Source of the DNA: Cetobacterium sp050033475
Lineage (GTDB): Bacteria; Fusobacteriota; Fusobacteriia; Fusobacteriales; Fusobacteriaceae
DNA length: 64,000 nucleotides
Direction: 5' to 3'
NCBI RefSeq assembly: GCF_050033475.1
Contig: NZ_CP188319.1
Coordinates: forward strand, 806,001-870,000
Positions within the stretch are counted from its first letter, which is position 1; every line of letters begins with the position of its first letter. The notes beneath the pieces are model-generated. The model saw only the letters and a list, made by a program, of their open reading frames with translations, ran no database searches and was not told where the DNA came from. The translations under genes were made by a program, and so were the position numbers. Below, one piece after another: positions 17,478 to 25,300 of this stretch.

Positions 17478-18302
17478 ATGAAAAATAGATTGGACTTAAA
17501 CTTACAGATGGTTGAGAATATCCTGGTGGATTTTTTAAGAGAAGAAGTGCACAAGGTTGGGTTTAAAAAGGTAGTACTAGGAATATCAGGAGGAATAGAT
17601 TCAGCTTTAGTAGCATATTTAGCTGCTAAGGCTCTAGGGCCTGAAAATGTTTTAGGAATAATGATGCCTTATAAATCTTCAAGTAAAGAAAGCTTAGATC
17701 ACGGAAAATTAGTGATAGATTCTTTAGGTATAAACTCAAAGTTAGTAGAGATAACTCCAATGGTAGAACCATATTTTCAAATGAATCCAGATATGGATGG
17801 TTTAAGGAAGGGTAATAGAATGGCTAGGGAAAGAATGTGTATTCTCTTTGATCATTCAGCTAAGGAAAAGGCTCTTGTTTTAGGAACTTCTAATAAAACT
17901 GAAATTTTATTGGGATATAGTACACAATTTGGAGATGGGGCCTCTGCAATAAATCCCATAGGGGACCTTTATAAAACTCAAGTTTGGGAACTTTCAAGAT
18001 ATATGGGAATACCTTCTCAATTGATAGATAAAAAGCCAAGTGCAGATTTATGGGAAGGTCAGACAGATGAAAGTGAACTTGGATTTTCATATAATTTAGC
18101 CGATGAAATATTGGTAAGATTAATAGATGAAAGATATACTCCAGAGGAAGTTATTGAGGAAGAGTTTCCAGAAGATATTGTAAAGAAAGTTATGAAGAAA
18201 ATTATTTATTCACAATATAAGAGAAAGTTGCCAGTTATAGCTAAAATAAGTCCAAGAACCATAGGAAGAGAGTTTAGATATCCTAGAGATTGGGGTGTTT
18301 AG
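17478..18302 (+). CDS. nadE: NAD+ synthetase (ammonia-dependent type)
   Basis: A 274-residue ATP-pyrophosphatase of the NadE family with the P-loop SGGIDSALVAY. It amidates nicotinic acid adenine dinucleotide to NAD+. No glutaminase domain is present, so ammonia is the likely nitrogen source. The ATG at 17478 is chosen because GGGGGA lies seven bases upstream; an upstream in-frame ATG at 17463 has no binding site. Its stop is one base before the folP start. Confidence 0.93.
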   Translation: MKNRLDLNLQMVENILVDFLREEVHKVGFKKVVLGISGGIDSALVAYLAAKALGPENVLGIMMPYKSSSKESLDHGKLVIDSLGINSKLVEITPMVEPYFQMNPDMDGLRKGNRMARERMCILFDHSAKEKALVLGTSNKTEILLGYSTQFGDGASAINPIGDLYKTQVWELSRYMGIPSQLIDKKPSADLWEGQTDESELGFSYNLADEILVRLIDERYTPEEVIEEEFPEDIVKKVMKKIIYSQYKRKLPVIAKISPRTIGREFRYPRDWGV

Positions 18303-18303
18303 A

Positions 18304-19128
18304 ATGAATTTCGATTTTGAAAATAAAGTTTATGTTATGGGAATTTTAAATATAACTCCAGATTCATTTTCTGATGGAGGAGAGAATTATTCTCTTGAAA
18401 AAGCCATTATCCATGGTAAAAAAATGGTGGAAGATGGGGTAGACATTATAGATGTAGGTGGAGAATCTACAAGACCTGGTTCTGATCCAGTATCTTTAGA
18501 GGAGGAATTGGCAAGGGTAATTCCTCTTATTAAAAGATTGGTAGAAGAAGTATCTGTTCCAATTTCTATAGATACTTATAAGGCACAGGTTGCTAAGGAA
18601 GCTTTGGAAGCTGGAGCAACTATAATAAATGATGTAAGTGGATTTAAAATGGATAGGGATATGGCAAAGGTAGCTGGAGAAAAGAATGCCTATTCAATAT
18701 TGATGCATATGAGAGGAACACCTAAAAGTATGCAACAGGATTATAGCTATAAGGATTTATTAGGTGAAGTGGAAGAGGAATTACAAGAATCCATAGATTT
18801 AGCTCTAGAAGCAGGTGTGACTAGAGATAGATTGATATTAGACCCTGGAATAGGTTTCGCCAAGGGATTAGAGGAAAATGTAATACTTTTAAATAATATA
18901 GAGAGATTAAAGAAGAGATTTAATTTACCTGTGCTTATTGGAGCTTCAAGAAAAAAATTCATTGGAACTATATTAAATATTGAAAATCCCAAGGATAGAT
19001 TAGAAGGAAGTTTAGCTGTGGCTGCAATAGGGGCCTATGAGGGAGCAGCAATACTTAGGGTCCACGATGTAAAAGAAACAGCTAGAGTAGTAAAACTTGC
19101 TAATTTTTTAAGAAATTATAAAAAATAG
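18304..19128 (+). CDS. folP: Dihydropteroate synthase
   Basis: A 274-residue TIM-barrel enzyme that joins p-aminobenzoate to the pterin diphosphate in folate synthesis. Its signatures are MGILNITPDSFSDGG, GGESTRPG, INDVSGF, DPGIGFAKG and a closing RVHDV. ATG 18304 follows GGGGTG in the end of nadE; a GTG at 18295 in frame is less likely. No other folate gene lies in the window. Confidence 0.94.
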   Translation: MNFDFENKVYVMGILNITPDSFSDGGENYSLEKAIIHGKKMVEDGVDIIDVGGESTRPGSDPVSLEEELARVIPLIKRLVEEVSVPISIDTYKAQVAKEALEAGATIINDVSGFKMDRDMAKVAGEKNAYSILMHMRGTPKSMQQDYSYKDLLGEVEEELQESIDLALEAGVTRDRLILDPGIGFAKGLEENVILLNNIERLKKRFNLPVLIGASRKKFIGTILNIENPKDRLEGSLAVAAIGAYEGAAILRVHDVKETARVVKLANFLRNYKK

Positions 19129-19141
19129 TTGAGGTGATTGA

Positions 19142-19540
19142 ATGAAGGGTGAAGAGCAACTAAGGGAAGAACTTCAAGAATTCCAAAGAGAAAAAGAAAG
19201 AATTAGAAATATAGTAGGACAAGTTGGTGGAGCAGGAAATCCCCATGATAGAGTGATAAATATGTTACTAATAGGGATAATAGTAGGACTTCTAGTAATA
19301 GGAGGATTATTTAATAAATTGACTCATACCTTGGCCATACAGGTAGCAACACTTTTAGGTGTATTTAAACTTATATGGATGTTCTATGAATCTCAAAGGG
19401 CAAATCATTTCCAATTTTGGATATTGAATTCCTTGGAATTTAGGGTAAATGAAATTCACAAGAAAATAAAGAAAATGGAAAAAGATTTAGAATCCTTAAA
19501 GAATTCTGAAAGTGAAGAAGAAGAAACAACAGAAGCTTAA
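19142..19540 (+). CDS. Small protein with central membrane segments and coiled-coil ends
   Basis: A 132-residue protein of no recognised family. A charged helical start is followed by two hydrophobic stretches (about residues 40-60 and 65-82) and a Lys/Glu-rich helical C-terminus ending in acidic residues. It would sit in the membrane as a hairpin with both ends in the cytoplasm. GAGGTGATTGA precedes the ATG. It is the last gene of the long plus-strand block and is followed by a terminator. Confidence 0.6.
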   Translation: MKGEEQLREELQEFQREKERIRNIVGQVGGAGNPHDRVINMLLIGIIVGLLVIGGLFNKLTHTLAIQVATLLGVFKLIWMFYESQRANHFQFWILNSLEFRVNEIHKKIKKMEKDLESLKNSESEEEETTEA

Positions 19541-19543
19541 AAG

Positions 19544-19575
19544 AATCACAGATATTTAATCTGTGATTTTTTTAT
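19544..19575 (+). terminator. Rho-independent terminator ending the first plus-strand block
   Basis: A perfect 10-bp stem, AATCACAGAT (19544-19553) with ATCTGTGATT (19559-19568), is followed by a T run. Confidence 0.93.
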
Positions 19576-19576
19576 A

Positions 19577-19604
19577 TAAAAAAAGAACTTCCGAAGAAGT
19601 TCTT
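19577..19604 (-). terminator. Rho-independent terminator of the tetR-fadL operon
   Basis: A 9-bp stem AAGAACTTC/GAAGTTCTT (19583-19591, 19596-19604) has a 4-base loop. On the minus strand it is followed by six T, just past the fadL stop. Confidence 0.9.
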
Positions 19605-19607
19605 AAA

Positions 19608-20921
19608 TTAGTTAAACTTATATGTAGCTCCTAAACCAATTGAATATACATGTTTAGAGTATTTTACATTTGTTACAGAAGTAGCTGAGTGATATAAAAC
19701 AGTTGCTCCTGTAGCCATTAAATCTAAGTTTTCATTATATTTATATTTAGCTCCAAGTCCAAACATATCAGCATCAAGAGCATAATCAGTATCCTTATAA
19801 GTGTGCTTATTAGCTCCAGTATTAGTATATTGATATCCAGTCATTAAAGTCCATTTTTCGTTTAGTTGGTGATCAATACCTACAGCAATCTCATATCCAT
19901 TATGATAATTATCGTAAGCTCCAAAAGTATCTCCAGCTTCTTTAATAAAGTAATAATTTCCAGATGCAAGTAAAGTAGTTTTTTCAGTTATAGCATAGGA
20001 AGCTCCTAAACTAGCCATTGCAGGGAGATTTCTTTTTCCTCTTGCTCCATTAACCCATTCTTTAACATTTTTATTGCTAACAATAGCATTATAAATATTA
20101 GAAGAAATATCAGTATTATTAAATATTCCAAAAGAATTTTTAAAATTATCAAGATTTTTTTCTTTAGTTTTAAAGTTTAATCTAGTTTCAGTTTCATATC
20201 TGAAGGCAAAGTTTAATTTACTAGATGGTTTATAGTCTACACCAAATATACCAGTAACTCCTTGAGCAGTTCTTTCAGAATTTATATCAAATCTAGGATC
20301 TGCATTTAAAGGGCCCATATTTAGGCTATAATTACCAACTCCTTTAAGTTTTCTTTCGGCATTTACATATCTAGCTCCTAAGGCAAAACTCCACTCATCA
20401 TTTATTTTTTGAGCTATTCCTCCTTGAAGAGTAACATAGTATGAAGATCCTTTAACTGTAGAACCTGGATTAAAATTAATATTTACTCCTATCTTCTGCA
20501 TATCAGGATTAGAGTTTAGCATAGTTTCCATAGTTTTAAACATTCCAAGTCCATTTTCATAGGCAACATTTCCTCCACCTGCTATAGCTCCACCGTGGAA
20601 GAAGAAAGATCTACCATTGTTAACATGAACAAGTTGGAAACTAGGAATAATAGGAGATGGTTTGTCACTTTTAAAAGTTAATCCATCAACTTCCATTTTA
20701 TATGTTTTTAAATGTGTCTGATTGTTAATTTGCATATATGTTCCATTTTCCATAAATGCAGTTCCAGCAGGGTTATAATATGCTCCAGAAACTCCAATTT
20801 TTCCCGTCATTGAAGGGTGAGCAAAATATTCCGCATCTTGCTGAGATAAATAGTCAATACTACCTGCAAAACCTTTCACAGTAGTTAATAAAAGAGCTGC
20901 TAATAAAAGTTGTTTTCTCAT
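19608..20921 (-). CDS. OmpP1/FadL/TodX family outer-membrane transport protein
   Basis: A 437-residue protein. A classical signal peptide (residues 1-20, MRKQLLLAALLLTTVKGFAG) is followed by a FadL-type hatch with a G-A-Y-Y-N-P-A-G-T-A-F box near residues 49-58. Many alternating beta strands follow, and the chain ends in an aromatic residue plus Asn (YKFN). FadL proteins form outer-membrane barrels that take up long-chain fatty acids or other hydrophobic compounds. The gene starts 7 bases after tetR on the same strand, so they form an operon. The GGAGG inside the tetR end is unusually far (about 14 bases) from the ATG. Confidence 0.9.
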   Translation of the reverse strand: MRKQLLLAALLLTTVKGFAGSIDYLSQQDAEYFAHPSMTGKIGVSGAYYNPAGTAFMENGTYMQINNQTHLKTYKMEVDGLTFKSDKPSPIIPSFQLVHVNNGRSFFFHGGAIAGGGNVAYENGLGMFKTMETMLNSNPDMQKIGVNINFNPGSTVKGSSYYVTLQGGIAQKINDEWSFALGARYVNAERKLKGVGNYSLNMGPLNADPRFDINSERTAQGVTGIFGVDYKPSSKLNFAFRYETETRLNFKTKEKNLDNFKNSFGIFNNTDISSNIYNAIVSNKNVKEWVNGARGKRNLPAMASLGASYAITEKTTLLASGNYYFIKEAGDTFGAYDNYHNGYEIAVGIDHQLNEKWTLMTGYQYTNTGANKHTYKDTDYALDADMFGLGAKYKYNENLDLMATGATVLYHSATSVTNVKYSKHVYSIGLGATYKFN

Positions 20922-20928
20922 AATTTAA

Positions 20929-21507
20929 TTAATTTCCTCCATTTTGTAAAGCTTGATTGATGATAATAGTACCCATTTCTACCAATTCATTTTTTATTTC
21001 ATCATATGTAGGATTATCATAGAATCCTGTACATATTAAAGTTGCAAATCCTTGAGTATAAAGCCATCCTTTTTTCATAATCCAATGAATGATTTCATCG
21101 GAGAAATCTTGGCTAAGATTAGTACCTTTAAAACTATTGTAGATAAGAGTTTTAAAATCTTCTAAAACTTCATCTATAAATTCCTTAGGCATTGTTTCTC
21201 TAAGAAAGATAGTTCTGAATAAAGCTTTTTCTTCCTTAGCAAAAAGACAAACACCCATACCGATATTTAAAAGTTCAAGATCTGTATAATTAGTCTTAGT
21301 ATATTCAAACAATTTATTTTTTGCTTTTTTTGCTAATTCGTTTTTTAAGTCTCCCATGGAAGAGAAAGTCGAATAGATAGAAATAGTAGAAGCCTTTAAT
21401 CTTTTAGCCACATTTCTAGCAGTAACTTCCTTAAGACTATCTTCAAGTAAAATATCATAAGCACAATTTAAAATTTCTTCTCTTGTAAAATTTGGTTTTC
21501 TTGCCAT
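20929..21507 (-). CDS. TetR/AcrR family transcriptional regulator
   Basis: A 192-residue regulator with an N-terminal TetR helix-turn-helix (ARKPNFTREEILNCAYDILLED, then VTARNVAKRLKASTISIYSTF) and a divergent ligand domain. The start MARKPNF at 21507 is set by AGGAGG just upstream; the frame extends further but into the promoter. It probably represses its own operon with fadL, and lipid or solvent-like ligands are plausible. It is divergent from hrcA. Confidence 0.88.
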   Translation of the reverse strand: MARKPNFTREEILNCAYDILLEDSLKEVTARNVAKRLKASTISIYSTFSSMGDLKNELAKKAKNKLFEYTKTNYTDLELLNIGMGVCLFAKEEKALFRTIFLRETMPKEFIDEVLEDFKTLIYNSFKGTNLSQDFSDEIIHWIMKKGWLYTQGFATLICTGFYDNPTYDEIKNELVEMGTIIINQALQNGGN

Positions 21508-21523
21508 TTTAGGGAAACCTCCT

Positions 21524-21641
21524 GTTATGAAATATAAAATAACATTACAAATTATATTATATAAACATATATAAATCAAGACATTTTTTATGTCAAACAT
21601 AACAATGTTTTGTAATATTTTATATAAAACTGCGTTATGTT
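21524..21641. promoter_or_regulatory. Candidate TetR operator region with repeated GTTATG/CATAAC boxes
   Basis: GTTATG or CATAAC-like hexamers appear near 21524, 21539, 21598 and 21634. AACATAAC (21596-21603) and GTTATGTT (21634-21641) form a perfect 8-base inverted repeat. They flank the tetR promoter and are candidate operator half-sites; binding is inferred only. Confidence 0.4.
21568..21596 (-). promoter_or_regulatory. Promoter of the tetR-fadL operon
   Basis: Read on the minus strand, TTGACA (21596-21591) and TATATA (21573-21568) are 17 bases apart. The promoter is about 60 bases upstream of the tetR start. Confidence 0.7.
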
Positions 21642-21662
21642 ATTTTTAGAAGAAAAAAATAT

Positions 21663-21691
21663 TTGACAAAAGAAAAAAAATATATTATATT
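21663..21691 (+). promoter_or_regulatory. Sigma-70-type promoter of the hrcA-grpE-dnaK operon
   Basis: TTGACA at 21663-21668 and TATATT at 21686-21691 are separated by 17 bases. The predicted start lies just before the CIRCE element. Confidence 0.85.
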
Positions 21692-21702
21692 AATTACATG
21701 AA

Positions 21703-21729
21703 TTAGCACTCCTATTTGATGAGTGCTAA
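21703..21729 (+). promoter_or_regulatory. CIRCE operator (HrcA binding site)
   Basis: A perfect match to TTAGCACTC-N9-GAGTGCTAA: arms at 21703-21711 and 21721-21729 with a 9-base spacer. HrcA represses heat-shock operons through this element, so hrcA here is autoregulated together with grpE and dnaK. Confidence 0.98.
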
Positions 21730-21753
21730 CAAGAAAGGAAAAAGGTGGTTTTT

Positions 21754-22761
21754 ATGCCTGTATCAGAAAGAGAAAAGCTAGTTTTAAGTGCAATAATAGA
21801 TTTTTATCTATCTTCTGGTGAAACAATTGGATCTAGAACGTTGGTAAAAAAATATAATATAGATCTTTCTTCAGCTACTATTAGAAATGTAATGGCAGAT
21901 TTAGAAGATATGGGATATATAGCAAAAACGCATACATCTTCAGGGAGAATACCCACTGATAAAGGATATAAATACTATCTAAATGAACTTTTAAAAATAG
22001 AAAAAATTTCTAAGGATGAAAGAAATAAAATAGAAGTTTTTTACGAGAAAAGAGTAAGAGAATTAGACGCAGTATTGCAGAAAACATCTACACTATTGTC
22101 TAAATTAACAAATTATACTGGAATTGTTATAGAACCAGATCATACTAAAGAAAAAATTAGAAAAGTTGAAATGGTACATATAGATGATTACATGTCTATG
22201 GCAGTTGTTGTGATGGAGAGTAGAACTGTAAGAACTAAGAAAATCTATTTTGAAGATAGAATTTCTAAGGATGAGTTATCAAAGCTTTCTGAAATTATGA
22301 ACAGAAGAATACAAGGACAAAAATTAGAAAGCTATCAAATAGATACAATTTTTAACCAGATCTATGAAGAGGTAGAAGGAAAACTTTTCCTTGAAAATAG
22401 TTCTGAAATCTTTAAGGATAAACATGTAAATGAAGTTTCCGATGTTTTAGAACTTTTTCACAAGAAAAAGGATATAAAAGATATATTTGAGGATATAGTA
22501 AAAGCTAGAGAAACTACTTACGGAAAAGTAAATGTTATTCTTGGAGAGGAACTACCGATTAAAGGTTTAGAAGATTTCAGTTTTGTATATTCAGTTTATA
22601 AACTGGGGGATTCTAAGGGTGTAATTGGGGTTATAGGTCCTAAGAGAATGGCTTATTCTAGAACGATGGGACTGGTGCAACATGTTACGGAAGAAGTTAA
22701 CAAAGTTATTTCGGAAATTAGAGAAGAAGGAGATGGAAATGGCGGAGAAAGAGATTCATGA
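21754..22761 (+). CDS. hrcA: Heat-inducible transcription repressor HrcA
   Basis: A 335-residue repressor. An N-terminal winged helix starts PVSEREKLVLSAIIDFYLSSGETIGSRTL, with the recognition region SSATIRNVMADLEDMGYI and HTSSGRIPTDKGYKYY. A GAF-like C-terminal domain follows. It binds the CIRCE element 25 bases upstream and is tuned by GroEL in other bacteria. ATG 21754 lies behind AAGGTGG; a GTG three codons earlier is less likely. The end overlaps grpE by 23 bases. Confidence 0.96.
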   Translation: MPVSEREKLVLSAIIDFYLSSGETIGSRTLVKKYNIDLSSATIRNVMADLEDMGYIAKTHTSSGRIPTDKGYKYYLNELLKIEKISKDERNKIEVFYEKRVRELDAVLQKTSTLLSKLTNYTGIVIEPDHTKEKIRKVEMVHIDDYMSMAVVVMESRTVRTKKIYFEDRISKDELSKLSEIMNRRIQGQKLESYQIDTIFNQIYEEVEGKLFLENSSEIFKDKHVNEVSDVLELFHKKKDIKDIFEDIVKARETTYGKVNVILGEELPIKGLEDFSFVYSVYKLGDSKGVIGVIGPKRMAYSRTMGLVQHVTEEVNKVISEIREEGDGNGGERDS

Positions 22762-23296
22762 AGAGAAATTAAATGAGCAAGAAGAGTTAAAAGAGGCATG
22801 TGAATGCAACGAAAAAACTTGTGAGTGCCAAGAAACTCCAGCAGCCGAAGAAATTGAAAAATTAAAGGCAGAAGTTGAAGACTGGAAAGGTGCATATTTA
22901 AGAAAACAAGCTGAATTCCAAAATTTTACAAAAAGAAAAGAAAAGGAATTCCAAGATCTTAAGGCTTTTGCATCTGAAAAAGTTGTAACTAAACTTTTAG
23001 ATATAGTGGATAATTTAGAAAGAGCTATCGCAGCTGCTGAGGCTACAAAGGATTTTGATTCCTTAGTAAAGGGAGTTCAATTGACATTATCTCAGATGAA
23101 GGGAACAATAACTTCAGAGGGAGTAGAACCTATTGAAACTGAAGGAGCAACATTTGATCCTCATCATCATATGGCAGTTGCAGTGGAAGAATCAGCAGAT
23201 CATGAAAATGATCAAATAATAGCTGAATTCCAAAGAGGTTATAAAATGAAGGGTAAAGTAATAAGACCCTCAATGGTTAAAGTTTGTAAAAAATAA
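22739..23296 (+). CDS. grpE: Nucleotide exchange factor GrpE
   Basis: A 185-residue GrpE. An acidic start and a long coiled coil (about residues 38-90, with DWKGAYLRKQAEFQNFTKRK) are followed by a C-terminal beta domain ending near FQRGYKMKGKVIRPSMVKV. GrpE releases ADP from DnaK. ATG 22739 is six bases after AAGGAG, inside the end of hrcA. The extra cysteines in the acidic tail (about residues 22-33) are unusual and unexplained. Confidence 0.94.
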   Translation: MAEKEIHEEKLNEQEELKEACECNEKTCECQETPAAEEIEKLKAEVEDWKGAYLRKQAEFQNFTKRKEKEFQDLKAFASEKVVTKLLDIVDNLERAIAAAEATKDFDSLVKGVQLTLSQMKGTITSEGVEPIETEGATFDPHHHMAVAVEESADHENDQIIAEFQRGYKMKGKVIRPSMVKVCKK

Positions 23297-23346
23297 GATT
23301 AAAAAAATAAAAAATAAAATTAGTTTGAATTTTAGGAGGTCTAAAG

Positions 23347-25158
23347 ATGGCTAAAATAATCGGAATTGACTTAGGAACAACAAACTCATGTGTGGCAGTA
23401 ATGGAAGGAGGTTCTACAACAGTAATACCAAATGCTGAAGGTGCTAGAACAACTCCATCTGTAGTAAATATAAAAGACAACGGAGAAATAATAGTTGGAG
23501 AGATTGCAAAAAGACAAGCAATAACAAATCCAAACTCAACAATACTTTCAATCAAAACTCATATGGGTTCTGACTATAAAGTAAATGTATATGGAAAAGA
23601 TTATACTCCACAAGAAATATCAGCAATGATTCTTAAAAAATTAAAAACAGATGCTGAGGCTTATTTAGGAGAAGAAGTTAAGGAAGCAGTAATCACTGTA
23701 CCAGCATACTTCAACGATGCTCAAAGACAAGCGACTAAAGACGCTGGAACAATTGCAGGATTAGAAGTAAAAAGAATAATCAACGAACCAACAGCAGCAG
23801 CTTTAGCTTATGGACTTGAAAAAGAAGGAAAAGAAGAAAAAGTTCTAGTATTTGACCTTGGTGGAGGAACATTTGATGTTTCTGTACTAGAAATTGCTGA
23901 CGGTGTAATTGAAGTTATATCAACATCAGGAAATAACCACTTAGGAGGAGACAACTTTGACGATGTTATTATCGGATGGTTAGCTGATGAGTTTAAAAAA
24001 GAAAACGGAATTGACTTAAGAGCAGATAAAATGGCATACCAAAGATTAAAAGATGCTGCAGAGAAAGCTAAAAAAGAATTATCAACATTAATGGAAGCTC
24101 AAATTTCTCTACCATTTATCACAATGGATGCAACAGGACCTAAACACTTAGATCTTAAATTAACAAGAGCTAAATTTAATGATTTAACAAAACATTTAGT
24201 AGAAGCAACTCAAGGACCTACTAAGGATGCTTTACAAGCAGCTGGTTTAAAACCATCTGAAATAAATGAAATCTTACTAGTTGGAGGTTCTACAAGAATA
24301 CCAGCAGTTCAAGAGTGGGTAGAGCAATACTTTGGTAAAAAACCAAATAGAGGAATAAACCCAGATGAGGTTGTTGCAGAAGGAGCAGCTATTCAAGGTG
24401 GAGTATTAATGGGAGACGTTAAAGATGTATTATTACTAGACGTAACTCCATTATCATTAGGAATTGAGACTTTAGGTGGAGTATTTACAAAATTAATTGA
24501 AAGAAATACAACTATACCAGTTAAAAAATCTCAAGTATTCTCAACAGCAGTAGATAATCAACCAGCTGTTACAATTAATGTTCTTCAAGGAGAAAGAGCA
24601 AAGGCTGCAGATAACCACAAATTAGGAGAATTCACACTTGAAGGAATTCCAGCAGCACCTAGAGGAGTACCTCAAATTGAAGTAACATTTGATATAGATG
24701 CAAACGGAATTGCTCACGTATCAGCTAAGGATTTAGGAACTGGAAAAGAAAGTACAGTAACTATTTCTGGATCAAATAACTTATCATCTGAAGATATCGA
24801 AAGAATGAAGAAAGATGCTGAGGCTAACGAAGCTGAAGATAAAAAATTCAAAGACTTAGTAGAAACAAGAAATAAAGCTGATATGTTAATCGCTTCAACT
24901 GAAAAATCATTAAAAGATTATGCTGATAAAGTAACAGAAGAAGATAAAAAAGCTATCGAAGCTGGACTTGAAGAGCTTAAAAAAGTAAAAGATGGAGAAG
25001 ATAAAGATGCTATAGAAAAAGCTATCGAAGATCTATCTAAAGCTGCTCACAAATTAGCTGAGGAAGTTTATAAAAATGCTCAAGCTCAACAAGGTGGAGC
25101 TCAACACTCAGAAGCAAAAGCTGAAGATGATGTAGCTGACGCTGAAATAGTTGACTAA
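23347..25158 (+). CDS. dnaK: Chaperone DnaK (Hsp70)
   Basis: A 603-residue Hsp70. It has the start KIIGIDLGTTNSCVAVMEGG, the phosphate loops VFDLGGGTFDVSVLEI and ILVGGSTRIPAVQ, a substrate-binding domain and a helical lid that ends in an acidic tail. Length and motifs are typical. TTAGGAGGT precedes the ATG. It shares the CIRCE-controlled transcript with hrcA and grpE, and dnaJ follows after an unusual 142-base spacer. Confidence 0.98.
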   Translation: MAKIIGIDLGTTNSCVAVMEGGSTTVIPNAEGARTTPSVVNIKDNGEIIVGEIAKRQAITNPNSTILSIKTHMGSDYKVNVYGKDYTPQEISAMILKKLKTDAEAYLGEEVKEAVITVPAYFNDAQRQATKDAGTIAGLEVKRIINEPTAAALAYGLEKEGKEEKVLVFDLGGGTFDVSVLEIADGVIEVISTSGNNHLGGDNFDDVIIGWLADEFKKENGIDLRADKMAYQRLKDAAEKAKKELSTLMEAQISLPFITMDATGPKHLDLKLTRAKFNDLTKHLVEATQGPTKDALQAAGLKPSEINEILLVGGSTRIPAVQEWVEQYFGKKPNRGINPDEVVAEGAAIQGGVLMGDVKDVLLLDVTPLSLGIETLGGVFTKLIERNTTIPVKKSQVFSTAVDNQPAVTINVLQGERAKAADNHKLGEFTLEGIPAAPRGVPQIEVTFDIDANGIAHVSAKDLGTGKESTVTISGSNNLSSEDIERMKKDAEANEAEDKKFKDLVETRNKADMLIASTEKSLKDYADKVTEEDKKAIEAGLEELKKVKDGEDKDAIEKAIEDLSKAAHKLAEEVYKNAQAQQGGAQHSEAKAEDDVADAEIVD

Positions 25159-25169
25159 TAGTTGACAAA

Positions 25170-25262
25170 AACTTTATAATATAATAAAGTTAGGAGAAAA
25201 GCCACTAATTTACACAATCTGCACGGAGGTGATTCGTGTAAGTTAGTGTAAGTTTGTGGCTT
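25170..25262 (+). ncRNA. Structured dnaK-dnaJ spacer RNA, candidate regulatory switch
   Basis: AAGCCAC (25199-25205) pairs with GTGGCTT (25256-25262). Between them TAATTTACAC (25206-25215) can pair with either of two tandem copies of GTGTAAGTT (25236-25244 or 25246-25254). The loop holds a perfect Shine-Dalgarno GGAGGTGAT (25225-25233) and, six bases after GGAGG, GTG directly followed by TAA. An 8-bp repeat AACTTTAT/ATAAAGTT lies just upstream. No known RNA family was recognised; the function is inferred from layout alone. Confidence 0.5.
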
Positions 25263-25300
25263 ATCTTTCATTTATTAAAAATAAAAGGAGAAACTAAACG

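Noticed and set aside
25162..25185. TTGACA followed by TATAAT boxes after dnaK as a dnaJ promoter
   Set aside because: The spacers are 7 or 12 bases, too short for a sigma-70 promoter; listed only as part of the structured spacer.
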